64,000 nucleotides of DNA, from contig JAJDUB010000002.1 of NCBI GenBank assembly GCA_022826885.1, positions 95,902-159,901 on the forward strand. Direction: 5' to 3'. Position numbers and translations under genes: made by a program. The notes under the pieces are model-generated. The model did not search any database and was not told the origin of the DNA. It saw nothing but the letters and a program-made list of their open reading frames with translations. Within the stretch, counting starts at the first letter, position 1. Each line of letters opens with the position of its first letter. The DNA comes from Gammaproteobacteria bacterium (lineage in GTDB: Bacteria > Pseudomonadota > Gammaproteobacteria > Eutrophobiales > Eutrophobiaceae). Below are positions 43,145 through 53,691 of the stretch, piece by piece.

Positions 43145-45448
43145 ATGAAATGTCACTGTTATTCACTGCTGTGGAGTGTTGCAATCATCGTCCTGGTCCT
43201 CCCCACCGCCGCTTACCCGCAGATAGAGGAAATCGTCGTCACCGCGCAAAAGCGGGAGGAGAACCTGCAGGAAACGCCCATCGCCATCACCGCGTTCACC
43301 GAGGAGGCCCTGGAAGGGCGCATGATCAACGACATATCGAAACTGGCGGACTTCACGCCTAACGTCATTTTCGATACCACCGCGCCCATCAGCGGCCTGT
43401 CCAACGGCGCAGCGGTGTTCATCCGCGGGGTAGGGCAGCTTGATTTCGGCCTGACCACGGACCCCGGCGTCGGCACGTATATTGACGGTGTGTATTCATC
43501 CCGCGCGGTCGGCGGCGTGCTGGACGTGGTGGATATCGAGCGTATAGAAATCCTGCGCGGTTCCCAGGGCACCCTGTTTGGCCGCAACACTATCGGCGGC
43601 GCCATCAATATCACTACCAAGCGGCCTGCCAGGGAGTTTGGCGGCATGGTCGAAGCCACTTTCGGTGAGTTTGAGAGGACTGATTTCAAGGGTTCCCTGG
43701 ATGTGCCCGTCACGGACAGGTTCGGCGCCAAGTTTGCGATCTCCAGCAAGAACAGGAACGGCTTCGTGGACCGCATTGCGGTAGGCGACAGGCTGGGTGA
43801 TGAGGACCGGCAGTCGGCGCGGGCTTCTTTCCTGCTGGAAGCGACGGACGATATTGAATTGTATGCCACCGTGGATTACACCAACATCGACGAGCAGAGC
43901 GCCGGCTCGGTCATGGTAGGCATTACCGAATTCCCCGGGGAGCCTTCCCAGGGCCTGGCGCCCAGCAGTACCTGGGCCTACAACCAGGTGTTTGTGCCGG
44001 CCAACCCCGGCGCGGCGCCCTACACCGTTGAGGAGTTTTTACCGGGCGGGAAAGATCAGACCCTGGCTACCGGACCCACAGGCACTGATCTTGAAAGTTT
44101 CGGCGCCACCCTGACCTTTACCTGGTCGCTGCCCTGGGTTGAGTTCAAATCCATCACGTCATACCGGGATACCGAGGGCGAATTTTACCGTGACCCGGAT
44201 AATTCCTCTGTCGAAATCACCGAGACCACCAACCCCAATTACAACCATGAGCAGTTCAGCCAGGAAGTGCAGTTGACCGGCAGGGGTTTCAACGAGCGCC
44301 TGCAATACGTGCTGGGCGCCTACTACTTTGAGGAAGACGGGACCGATGACGTGTTTGTGCCTATCTACGGGGCTCTCCCTACCCCGGTGGGACTGATAGC
44401 GCTGCCGCTGTATATCAACAATTATGTAACGGTGGATAACGACAGCAAGGCCGTGTTTGGGCAAGGCACCTTTGACGTCACCGAACAAATCGCCTTGACC
44501 TTCGGGATGCGCTACACCGAAGATAAAAAGGACTTCGGTTATCGTCAGTACATCTCACCGGACCCTTTCCCCGGTAACATTGCCGTGTTGGCGTTGCTCG
44601 GCCCGCCCCTTGCAGCTCCGGGGCCGGCGGACGCGCTTGTTTTCTGGGATGAGGTTTCACAGAAATTCGATGAATTGAATTTCCGCGCAGGGCTGGAGTA
44701 CCAGCTCAATGACGATACCCTGCTCTACTTCACCTATGCCGATGGCTACAAGAGCGGCGGGTTCAATTATCGCTACGTGGTGCCCCGCCTGGCCCCGTTG
44801 CCGTTTGACCCGGAAACCCTGGAATCCTACGAGGCAGGGTTGAAATGGCAGGGACTGGATGATCGCCTGCGTATTAATGCGGCGGGCTTCGTCAGCGAGT
44901 ACAGCGACGTGCAGATCCAGCTATTCGAGACCGGCGGCGGTCCCCTGACCCAGAATGCCGGCGTTGCCGATATCATCGGTGTGGAAGTGGAACTGACCGC
45001 GGTGCCACATGAGCGCCTGCTGCTCAATGCCGGGTTCGGTTACATCGACGCGGAATATGACGAGCTCAACCTGCCCACAACGAACGTGGCGCAGGCAGTC
45101 AACCTCGATACGAAACTGCCCAATACTCCGGAGACCACGGTGAATGTCTCGGCGCAGTATTCCCACCCGTTATCCTGGGGTTCCCTGGTCGTTCGGGGTG
45201 ATTACCGCTATACCGACGACCTATACAACGATGCGCAAAATTCCCCGTTCCTGTACCAGGACGGATACAGTATGTTTAACGCTTCGTTGACCGTTGCTGC
45301 CGGCGGCTGGGAGTTCAGCGTATTCGGGACCAACCTGACGGACAAACGGGTGATCACCAGCGGCGATTCCAACTTCGGTCTGGGGTTTCACGAGGCAAAT
45401 TACAACCGCCCTCGGGAGTTCGGCGGTCTGGTAAGATACCGGTTTTAA
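43145..45448 (+). CDS. TonB-dependent receptor
   Basis: IEEIVVTAQKREENLQETPIAITAFT plug; DGVYSSRAVGGVLDVVDIERIEILRGSQGTLFGRNTIGGAINITTKRP; C-terminal beta-strand ending RYRF. Confidence 0.93.
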   Translation: MKCHCYSLLWSVAIIVLVLPTAAYPQIEEIVVTAQKREENLQETPIAITAFTEEALEGRMINDISKLADFTPNVIFDTTAPISGLSNGAAVFIRGVGQLDFGLTTDPGVGTYIDGVYSSRAVGGVLDVVDIERIEILRGSQGTLFGRNTIGGAINITTKRPAREFGGMVEATFGEFERTDFKGSLDVPVTDRFGAKFAISSKNRNGFVDRIAVGDRLGDEDRQSARASFLLEATDDIELYATVDYTNIDEQSAGSVMVGITEFPGEPSQGLAPSSTWAYNQVFVPANPGAAPYTVEEFLPGGKDQTLATGPTGTDLESFGATLTFTWSLPWVEFKSITSYRDTEGEFYRDPDNSSVEITETTNPNYNHEQFSQEVQLTGRGFNERLQYVLGAYYFEEDGTDDVFVPIYGALPTPVGLIALPLYINNYVTVDNDSKAVFGQGTFDVTEQIALTFGMRYTEDKKDFGYRQYISPDPFPGNIAVLALLGPPLAAPGPADALVFWDEVSQKFDELNFRAGLEYQLNDDTLLYFTYADGYKSGGFNYRYVVPRLAPLPFDPETLESYEAGLKWQGLDDRLRINAAGFVSEYSDVQIQLFETGGGPLTQNAGVADIIGVEVELTAVPHERLLLNAGFGYIDAEYDELNLPTTNVAQAVNLDTKLPNTPETTVNVSAQYSHPLSWGSLVVRGDYRYTDDLYNDAQNSPFLYQDGYSMFNASLTVAAGGWEFSVFGTNLTDKRVITSGDSNFGLGFHEANYNRPREFGGLVRYRF

Positions 45449-45485
45449 ATGTTGGAGTTGGCTATTGTGAAATAGGAGAGGGGTT

Positions 45486-46475
45486 TTGTCTGACTTCCTT
45501 ATACCCAAAGGGCATACCACATCGACAGAGGATGTTACCGAGAAAGAGCGGCTCGAATACTGGATAGATTTGATCTGTGATGAATTCGTGCAGCTGGATT
45601 GTTCCACTGATCAGAAAACGGATTTCTGGGGAGAGATCCGCGGTTGTGAACTCGACAAAATATGGATTTCGGAAGTCGGTGCGTCCCGACAACGAGTCAT
45701 CCGTTCAAAAAAACAGATTGCTAAATCGACTGAGAGAGAGTTTAAGTTAAGTCTGCAACTGGAAGACACCGGTATTGTCAACCAGGATGGGCGCTCGGCA
45801 GAACTGCATCCGGGAGATTTTGCGCTGTATGACAGCACCCGGCCGTATACCCTGCACTTTGATCGGCCGTTCCGACAGATTGTCCTGCAAATTCCATATG
45901 ATTCCCTGGCTGAGATGTTCTTAAGGCCGGAAAATATTACTGCACGACGGGTTTCCGCGCGCACTGCGGTCGGCGCCCTGACCTCACAGTTTATACAGTC
46001 CGTTGCCGGTCGTCTGGATATCTTGTCCCACCAGGAACGCGGGGCGATTAACCAGCACATCATTGAGCTCATCGCACTCGCCATGAGTTCAATGTCCTCG
46101 TTACGCGAACTGGACGGCCGCTCCATAGCAAGGACCGCCATGCTGGAACGGATCAAGCAGTATATTGAAATCAATATCCGCCACCCGCAACTTACGCCTG
46201 CATTGACGGCCTCACACCACCATATCAGCGAGCGTTACCAGCGTATGCTGTTTGCATCAAGCGGCACCACCGTCTCCAGGTTTATCCTGGATAAACGGCT
46301 GGAATTATGCCGGGAGGCTCTGGAGAACAGCGCATTGAGCGATTACAACATCACACAGATTGCCTTTAGTTACGGTTTCAACGACGCCGCTCATTTCAGC
46401 CGCAAATTCAAGGAGCGTTACGGTACTTCCCCCAAAGACTACCGCGAAAAGTTCTTAAGTAAAGAAACAGCTTGA
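45486..46475 (+). CDS. AraC-family transcriptional regulator
   Basis: C-terminal double HTH: YNITQIAFSYGFNDAAHFSRKFKERYGTSPKDYRE. Confidence 0.9.
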   Translation: MSDFLIPKGHTTSTEDVTEKERLEYWIDLICDEFVQLDCSTDQKTDFWGEIRGCELDKIWISEVGASRQRVIRSKKQIAKSTEREFKLSLQLEDTGIVNQDGRSAELHPGDFALYDSTRPYTLHFDRPFRQIVLQIPYDSLAEMFLRPENITARRVSARTAVGALTSQFIQSVAGRLDILSHQERGAINQHIIELIALAMSSMSSLRELDGRSIARTAMLERIKQYIEINIRHPQLTPALTASHHHISERYQRMLFASSGTTVSRFILDKRLELCREALENSALSDYNITQIAFSYGFNDAAHFSRKFKERYGTSPKDYREKFLSKETA

Positions 46476-46519
46476 GTGCTGTCCCCTGAGATGTAATCCC
46501 CGGAAAGGGTTGACGACTG

Positions 46520-46699
46520 TCAACGCTCATTCATCTCATCCCGGGTAAACTTTCTCCCGCCTGTGAATAAAACGCCGCGTAATGCCCTGATAGTCTGCAT
46601 CGCAACATAGGCCTGTTGAGGGCGCCGGACGTAGTCTTCCAACCATAGCCGGAGTTGCTCATTCGCGAGCTTGCAGTAATTCCTTAACCTCAAAATCAT
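46520..46699 (-). CDS. Possible 59-aa ORF overlapping the Phd pseudogene 3' end
   Basis: Minus-strand reading MILRLRNYCKLANEQLRLWLEDYVRRPQQAYVAMQTIRALRGVLFTGGRKFTRDEMNER*; no recognised family. Confidence 0.2.
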   Translation of the reverse strand: MILRLRNYCKLANEQLRLWLEDYVRRPQQAYVAMQTIRALRGVLFTGGRKFTRDEMNER

Positions 46700-46895
46700 T
46701 CATAAAGCCTTCATTTTCGGCAGCCTACGCTTTCAGGTCCCAGAACATACCTTCAAGTTCACAGAGCTGATCATAGCGATGCTTGGACAGTAGAACGCAG
46801 GTCACACGACCTGACTTCTCAATGACCACGGGTTCCACCTGGACCGCTTCAAGGTAGCGTCCCAGACGAAAAAGAATACCCGTGTAGCGAAACAT
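46659..46895 (-). pseudogene. Phd/YefM-type antitoxin interrupted by an in-frame amber codon
   Basis: Minus-strand MFRYTGILFRLGRYLEAVQVEPVVIEKSGRVTCVLLSKHRYDQLCELEGMFWDLKA*AAENEGFMNDFEVKELLQARE*; TAG at 46725-46727. Confidence 0.6.
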
Positions 46896-46937
46896 GCTGA
46901 TATTATAATCTCTGTATAAACGAAAGGGATAGCCAAA

Positions 46938-47012
46938 GTGAAGCGTGTCTTATGTATAGGTTCATCACGTACGGACCTGAAAGGGTTCCCGGTTTTCGTC
47001 CCATTGAATTAA
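46938..47012 (+). pseudogene. Truncated HigB/Gp49-like toxin N-terminus
   Basis: GTG-started VKRVLCIGSSRTDLKGFPVFVPLN*; resembles the GSSxxDLxxFP N-terminus of HigB-type toxins and ends just before the HigA-like gene. Confidence 0.5.
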
Positions 47013-47013
47013 T

Positions 47014-47352
47014 ATGAACAAGAAAGACAATAGCTCCGTACAAGAAAGCAGTGGAAATATCTTCGCCGATATCGGCATGCAAGATCCTGATCAGGAACAA
47101 CTTAAAGCCGGATTGACGCTTCAGGTATATCGCCTTATCAGAAATCGTAAACTCACACAGACGGAAACCAGCGAAATTCTGGGTATCAAACAATCCCATG
47201 TGTCTGCGCTTATGCGCAACCGGTCCGGAAATTTTTCCACCAAGCGTTTGAAGGATTTTCTTGGCATCCTGGGACAGGGAGTTGAAATGAACGTCAGGCC
47301 GGCATCAAAACGCAAAAAACAGGGTGCAGCGCCTGCCCATGTCCAGGGGTGA
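47014..47352 (+). CDS. XRE-family HigA-like antitoxin
   Basis: LTLQVYRLIRNRKLTQTETSEILGIKQSHVSALMRNRSGNFSTKRLKDFLGILGQGVEMNVRPA. Confidence 0.85.
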   Translation: MNKKDNSSVQESSGNIFADIGMQDPDQEQLKAGLTLQVYRLIRNRKLTQTETSEILGIKQSHVSALMRNRSGNFSTKRLKDFLGILGQGVEMNVRPASKRKKQGAAPAHVQG

Positions 47353-47383
47353 GGTCAGCGAGGTCGTTTGACAGTCAAGCAGC
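47314..47383. repeat. 70-bp direct repeat, left copy
   Basis: aaaaaacagggtgcagcgcctgcccatgtccaggggtgaggtcagcgaggtcgtttgacagtcaagcagc; 67/70 identical to 48699-48768. Confidence 0.95.
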
Positions 47384-47437
47384 GTTACGGCGTTTCCCCG
47401 AAAAAATATCGGGGGAGGAAAGTTCAGGGAAACTCTG
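47375..47437 (+). pseudogene. 3' remnant of an AraC-family regulator
   Basis: Frame gtc aag cag cgt tac ggc gtt tcc ccg aaa aaa tat cgg ... = VKQRYGVSPKKYRGRKVQGNSE*, matching the AraC C-terminal signature (compare FKERYGTSPKDYRE in the 45486 gene). Confidence 0.6.
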
Positions 47438-47454
47438 AATAAATCAGAGTTTCC
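47428..47454. terminator. Hairpin at the 3' end of the DUF4143 ATPase gene
   Basis: ggaaactctga-ataaa-tcagagtttcc, perfect 11-bp stem with 5-nt loop, adjacent to the ATPase stop. Confidence 0.6.
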
Positions 47455-48633
47455 TTAACCCGCACTTCTCACCAGTCTGCCCATAAAGCCGGGCAGGGAG
47501 ACGACGGTCGTGTCCGTTTTAATCGGAAATTCATCATCGCCGCCGTAAATGACAAACTTCCTGGTGGCATTAATATCTTTCGCTCCCTGGTGAAACCCCG
47601 GCCTGATTTGCGGGACCAGGCCATGCTTGATCTCTATCGCCCACAACTCCCTGCCTGACAGCTTGAGGACGAGGTCGATTTCAGCCCCCGCGGCGGTACG
47701 ATAATAATAAGATTCAACATGGTTCGGCACAACGGACAGGATATTATCAATCACAAAGCCCTCCCAGCTTTTTCCCAGGACGGGATTGGACAGCAGGTCA
47801 TCATAGTCCGAAATGCCCAGCAACCGGTGCAGGATACCGCTATCCCGGATATAGTACCGGGGCGATTTGACCAGGCGCTTTTTTACATTCCCGTACCAGG
47901 GATGCAGCCGCCGTACCAACAGGAGATCAACCAGGATGTCCAGGTAATGGCGTATCGTCTTGCCATCGACCTCCAGGTTGCCGCCCAGTTTCAGGAAATT
48001 CAGTGTTTCTCCCTGGAGATGGGCGAGCATGGTCCACAAACGTCTCAGGCGACTGGCCGGTACCCGGAATCCCATTTGTGGCACATCACGTTCCAGGTAG
48101 GTGCGGAGCAACATTTCGAGCCATTCCATGCTGTCGGTATCCGAAGACGCCAGGTAGCTGTTCGGGAACCCGCCGCGCAACCACAACTTGTGAAGGTCAC
48201 TCTGCCTGGTGTGCGGCGCTTCCAGGATATTGAAACCACCCAGTTCCATATAGCTGATACGCCCCGCCAGACTTTCCGAGGATTGGCGCAACAAATCCAT
48301 TGAGGCAGAACCGAGCAGCAGAAATTGCCCTCCCTGTTTGTTGCCCCGGCGATTTTTGTCGATAAGTCCGCGCAGTGTCATAAACAGGTCCGGCGCCCGT
48401 TGTATCTCATCGAGAATAACCAGTTTGTCGCTGTGCCGGCGCAGGAAGGACAGCGGGTCTTGCAGCTTGACCAGGTCATCCGGCGCTTCCAGGTCCAGGT
48501 AGATTGATTTACGGGCCTTGCCCAGGGCCAGGGCCAGTGTGGTTTTCCCGACCTGACGCGGGCCCAGCAATGCAACTGCCGGGAAGCGCCGTATGGTTTC
48601 TTTAAGTTTATTGGTGAGCCACCTCTTAATCAT
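47455..48633 (-). CDS. AAA-type ATP-binding protein with DUF4143
   Basis: MIKRWLTNKLKETIRRFPAVALLGPRQVGKTTLALALGKARKSIYLDLEAPDD...LVILDEIQRAPDLFMTLRGLID...GSASMDLLRQSSESLAGRISYMEL. Confidence 0.9.
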   Translation of the reverse strand: MIKRWLTNKLKETIRRFPAVALLGPRQVGKTTLALALGKARKSIYLDLEAPDDLVKLQDPLSFLRRHSDKLVILDEIQRAPDLFMTLRGLIDKNRRGNKQGGQFLLLGSASMDLLRQSSESLAGRISYMELGGFNILEAPHTRQSDLHKLWLRGGFPNSYLASSDTDSMEWLEMLLRTYLERDVPQMGFRVPASRLRRLWTMLAHLQGETLNFLKLGGNLEVDGKTIRHYLDILVDLLLVRRLHPWYGNVKKRLVKSPRYYIRDSGILHRLLGISDYDDLLSNPVLGKSWEGFVIDNILSVVPNHVESYYYRTAAGAEIDLVLKLSGRELWAIEIKHGLVPQIRPGFHQGAKDINATRKFVIYGGDDEFPIKTDTTVVSLPGFMGRLVRSAG

Positions 48634-48698
48634 ACCTTGTATTTTAGGAGTCTGTCTCCGAAAAAACAAGGTAATATTCGGATTAACAGGTTCTCAAA

Positions 48699-48759
48699 AA
48701 AAAACAGGGTGAAGCGCCAGTCCATGTCCAGGGGTGAGGTCAGCGAGGTCGTTTGACAG

Positions 48760-48768
<9 letters not shown>
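48699..48768. repeat. 70-bp direct repeat, right copy
   Basis: aaaaaacagggtgaagcgccagtccatgtccaggggtgaggtcagcgaggtcgtttgacagtcaagcagc; begins with a HigA-like tail (KKQGEAPVHVQG*) and ends in the boxB stop codon. Confidence 0.95.
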
Positions 48769-50201
<1,433 letters not shown>

Positions 50202-50205
<4 letters not shown>

Positions 50206-51917
50206 ATCCTGTCTTTATCGTATTCGGGGCGCAGTCCCGTGCCGTAACGGCGCAGCGCGCCGGCGTCACTTACCGCGTTGGGTCGTTGAAATATCCAGTT
50301 CTGCCAGGCAGTCAGCCGGCCGAAGATCTTGGTTTCCAGCGTTTCCGGCCCGGCGAAGCGTAAGTTGGCCTCCATCCCGACCAGGGCATCGGGAGAGAAA
50401 CTGGCCCGTTCTTCCAGCAACATCCTGATCTCGTCCTCCCAGTCGATGTCATCCGGGGTAAAGGTGACCAGTCCCAATTCAGCGGCCAGGGCCGCGTCCA
50501 GTTCCCGGCCGATATGATCTCTCGCTCCTGCGACACTGCCAGGTTCACCGAGAAAACGCGTCTCAAGGCGCGTCAATCCGTTGGGCATCGGCAGCGGGCC
50601 GAAGTTGCTTTCGCTCAGCATGATGGTTGGCGCCGGCGTGTCATCATCTTCAAACTGGCCTTCGAGCATGTAGCTGCGGTCCACGGCGAACAGTAACTCG
50701 GCCAGCAGGCCGACGAAACAGCTTCCGGGTTCAACCAGGGCAAAACTGGTGCGAGACGTCAGGTCCAGCCGTTTCAGGGTGCGTTTCCAGTAGAGGACGA
50801 TCTCGCGTATCAGCCAGTTGTCCTTGTGACGCTGCAGGAATGCGTCATGTCCTTTGACGGTCCCGGCAGCGCCGGCGCTGGTGATGATGATGGTGCCGAT
50901 GTCCGGTTCGTTGAAACGCAGGTGCAGCAGGGCGTCATCCAGTTGCCGGACCAGGGCCAGTGGCCAGAAGCGGTCGCCCATGGTTATGACGTCTGCCATG
51001 CCGTTCGGCGCTGCACTGTCAGGCCCCCTGATTTGCAGGGTGACGTTGCGGTTTTCCCTGTCAATGACCAGGTCCAGCCAGTCGTACCCGATACCATCTG
51101 TCTTCATCGTCCTGGATAACGACGTCAACTGCACCCCCGTGGCTGAATCCGGGCGGTCAGACATCAGACTCATTTCCCGGGCACGTTCCGCCACGCGTTC
51201 ATCGAACCGGGAACCGGGCACGATCTCGTCAACCAGGCGCCAATCGACTGCACGCCGGCCTTTCACGCCTTCCTCTACGGTACAGAACACGTCTGCCAGA
51301 TCCCGGCGCACCTTTCTTTTGTCGACGATGCGGGTGAGCCCGCCGGTGCCGGGCAGCACGGCAAGCAGGGGGATTTCCGGCAACGACACCGCGGCATTGC
51401 CGTCGTCGATCAGGATCAGGTAATCCATGGCCAGCGCCAGTTCATAACCGCCGCCAGCCGCGGTCCCGTTCAGCGCGCACAGGTAGCGCTGGCCCGAAAA
51501 TTCCCCGGCGTCCTCAATGGCGTTCCGGGTCTCATTAGTGAACTTGCAGAAATTCACCTTGTGGCCGTGGGACGCTCCTGCCAGCATACGGATATTGGCC
51601 CCGGCGCAGAACATGGTGGGCTTGCTGGAACTGACCACCACGGTTTTCACTTCCGGATGTTCAAAACGCAATCGTTGAATTGCATCGTACAGTTCGATAT
51701 CGACCCCTATATCGTAGGAGTTGAGTTTCAGTTCGTAGCCGGGAAACACGGCGCCATCCTCACTCACGTCCATCTCCAGGCCGGCAATGGCGCCGGATGT
51801 CGACAGTTTCCAGTGACGGTAATTATCAGGGTGCGTCTGGAAGTCCAGCAGCCTTGCCGCGTGCGCGGCCACCGGCAGTTCGGTTACATTATTGCCAGTT
51901 TTTTCCGGGTTGAGCAT
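50202..51917 (-). CDS. boxC: Benzoyl-CoA-dihydrodiol lyase (2,3-epoxybenzoyl-CoA dihydrolase) BoxC
   Basis: Crotonase-like protein ending VSDAGALRRYGTGLRPEYDKDRI; VVSSSKPTMFCAGANIRMLAGASHGHKVNFCKFTNETRN; 4-bp overlap with boxB. Confidence 0.94.
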
Positions 51918-51919
51918 GA

Positions 51920-53632
51920 TTACTGCGGGAGCCAGCTATCTACGAGTTGGTTGACTTCGTCTGCGTGGAAGCGGGCGACCCGGTTGCTGGGTTCCAGCGG
52001 TTCGTTGTAGAAGAAGCCGGGTAACTCATCGTCATTTTCCGTAAAGCCCGCCGCCCGGTTGAACTCTCTTTCCAGGCGCAGGGTGTCCCGGCCCAGTTCC
52101 CGGAAGAAGGACGGCTCCAGTTCGGAACCGACCGCGGCGTTGATCGCATCGGTGATCATTTCCAGTTGCGTATTGGTCACGGTGCGCCCGAACACGCAGA
52201 ATCCCAGGGAATCCGTCGCCGCGGTGAGTACCTGGGCGTCGTGGCTGGCGCCGGCGACCTCTTCCAGGGTCTTGTCCGCGGTTTCCATCTTGGGGACGTT
52301 GCCTGCCGTATGGTCGGCGCCCTGGGCTGTGACCATCATGGTGATCCCCGTGGCCTCGATTACCCGCGGGTCGTATGCGCTGATGGCCTGGCGCTTGATG
52401 ACCGGCACACGGTTGACCCGGTAATGATCGCCGACCGCAGCCGTGCCCCGCGCCCAGAGCCGGCCCTGTTCGGTTCCCGCGCGGATCTGCTCCAGGACGT
52501 CCGTGATAAAGCCGGCATCGCCGAATTCACCCAGACCGGCCTCCATCAGTACGCCGACCATGGCGCCGGCTTCGATGGTGTCGATGCCGAGGTCGTTGGC
52601 GATGGCGTTCAGCCTGGCCAGGTCATCGGGCTCCTTGATGCCGCAGTTGGTGCCCAGCAGTCCCAGGGTCTCGTACTCCACCGGCGAAACGATCTCCTTG
52701 CCGTCGGCATCGGCATAGACGTTGCTGCAACGGATCAGGCACCCGGGCATGCAGGCATGGTCCTGCTCGCCGCCGCGGGCGATATTCTGCTCGCGGATGA
52801 AGTCCCCGCCCATTTTCATTATTTCGGTATTGGTGTCCACCAGGCGCCCCGAAGAAAAATTGCGCACTGGCAGGCCGCCCACGTGGTTCGTATAATCCGA
52901 CATCATGGCCGTGCCGAAGCGCTTGTAGCTGTCGATCATCGGGTCCTTGCCCAGCTTGTCCGCGTAACTGCGCACCGCGCCGATGACTTTCTTGCGCTCA
53001 TGCAGTTGCGGCATCCGGTCCAGGTCGGCAACGACGGCCTTCACCTTCTTGCTGCCCATGACCGCGCCGACGCCACCCCGCGCCGCCAGCCTGGAAGGGC
53101 GCCGGTCGGTATCGCTGACGGCAATCCCGGCAAGCAGGCCCCAGTATTCGCCAACGGGGCCGCACAGGGCGAGGCTGACTTTTTTGCCGTATTTCTCATG
53201 GAGCCGCGCGGCCGTCTCGAAATTGCCCATGCCCATGAAACCTTTGGCTGAATCGAAACCGACGCTGCCGTCCTTCCTGAGATGGATGATCACCCATTCA
53301 TCGGCCGCGCCGTGCAGGGTAAACCCCGACAGGTGCAACTGACCCAGCGCCACGCCCAGTGTGCCGCCGGCGTTGGCTTCCTTGACGCCGCCCGTAAGCG
53401 GGCTTTTGCAGCCGATGCTGGTGCGGTTGGCGTTGGAGAAGTTGGTGCCGGCGAAGGGACCGGCTGAGAAAATCAGCGGATTGTCCGGTGACAGCGGGTC
53501 GACGCCTGCAATATTTTCTTCCACCAGGGTTTTGGCGATGAGATAGCGGCCTACGCGTACCAGCGCTTCCCCTTTTTGTTCGACGGCCTGTACCGTTCGG
53601 TTTTCCAGGTCGATGTGAAGATAATTACGCAT
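51920..53632 (-). CDS. Aldehyde:ferredoxin oxidoreductase (AOR)-family protein
   Basis: NPLIFSAGPFAGTNFSNANRTSIGCKSPLTGGVKEANAGGTLGVALGQ...; Fe-S ligands DHACMPGCLIRCSN and distal DSLGFCVFG; 2 nt from boxC. Confidence 0.9.
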   Translation of the reverse strand: MRNYLHIDLENRTVQAVEQKGEALVRVGRYLIAKTLVEENIAGVDPLSPDNPLIFSAGPFAGTNFSNANRTSIGCKSPLTGGVKEANAGGTLGVALGQLHLSGFTLHGAADEWVIIHLRKDGSVGFDSAKGFMGMGNFETAARLHEKYGKKVSLALCGPVGEYWGLLAGIAVSDTDRRPSRLAARGGVGAVMGSKKVKAVVADLDRMPQLHERKKVIGAVRSYADKLGKDPMIDSYKRFGTAMMSDYTNHVGGLPVRNFSSGRLVDTNTEIMKMGGDFIREQNIARGGEQDHACMPGCLIRCSNVYADADGKEIVSPVEYETLGLLGTNCGIKEPDDLARLNAIANDLGIDTIEAGAMVGVLMEAGLGEFGDAGFITDVLEQIRAGTEQGRLWARGTAAVGDHYRVNRVPVIKRQAISAYDPRVIEATGITMMVTAQGADHTAGNVPKMETADKTLEEVAGASHDAQVLTAATDSLGFCVFGRTVTNTQLEMITDAINAAVGSELEPSFFRELGRDTLRLEREFNRAAGFTENDDELPGFFYNEPLEPSNRVARFHADEVNQLVDSWLPQ

Positions 53633-53691
53633 ATTCGTCAGCTCCGGGACAGATATATCCTATTATAAGTAAATAAGGCGCATCTTTGCGG

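Noticed and set aside
43213-43869. 218-aa minus-strand ORF opposite the TonB receptor
   Set aside because: Antisense shadow of a clear TonB-dependent receptor.
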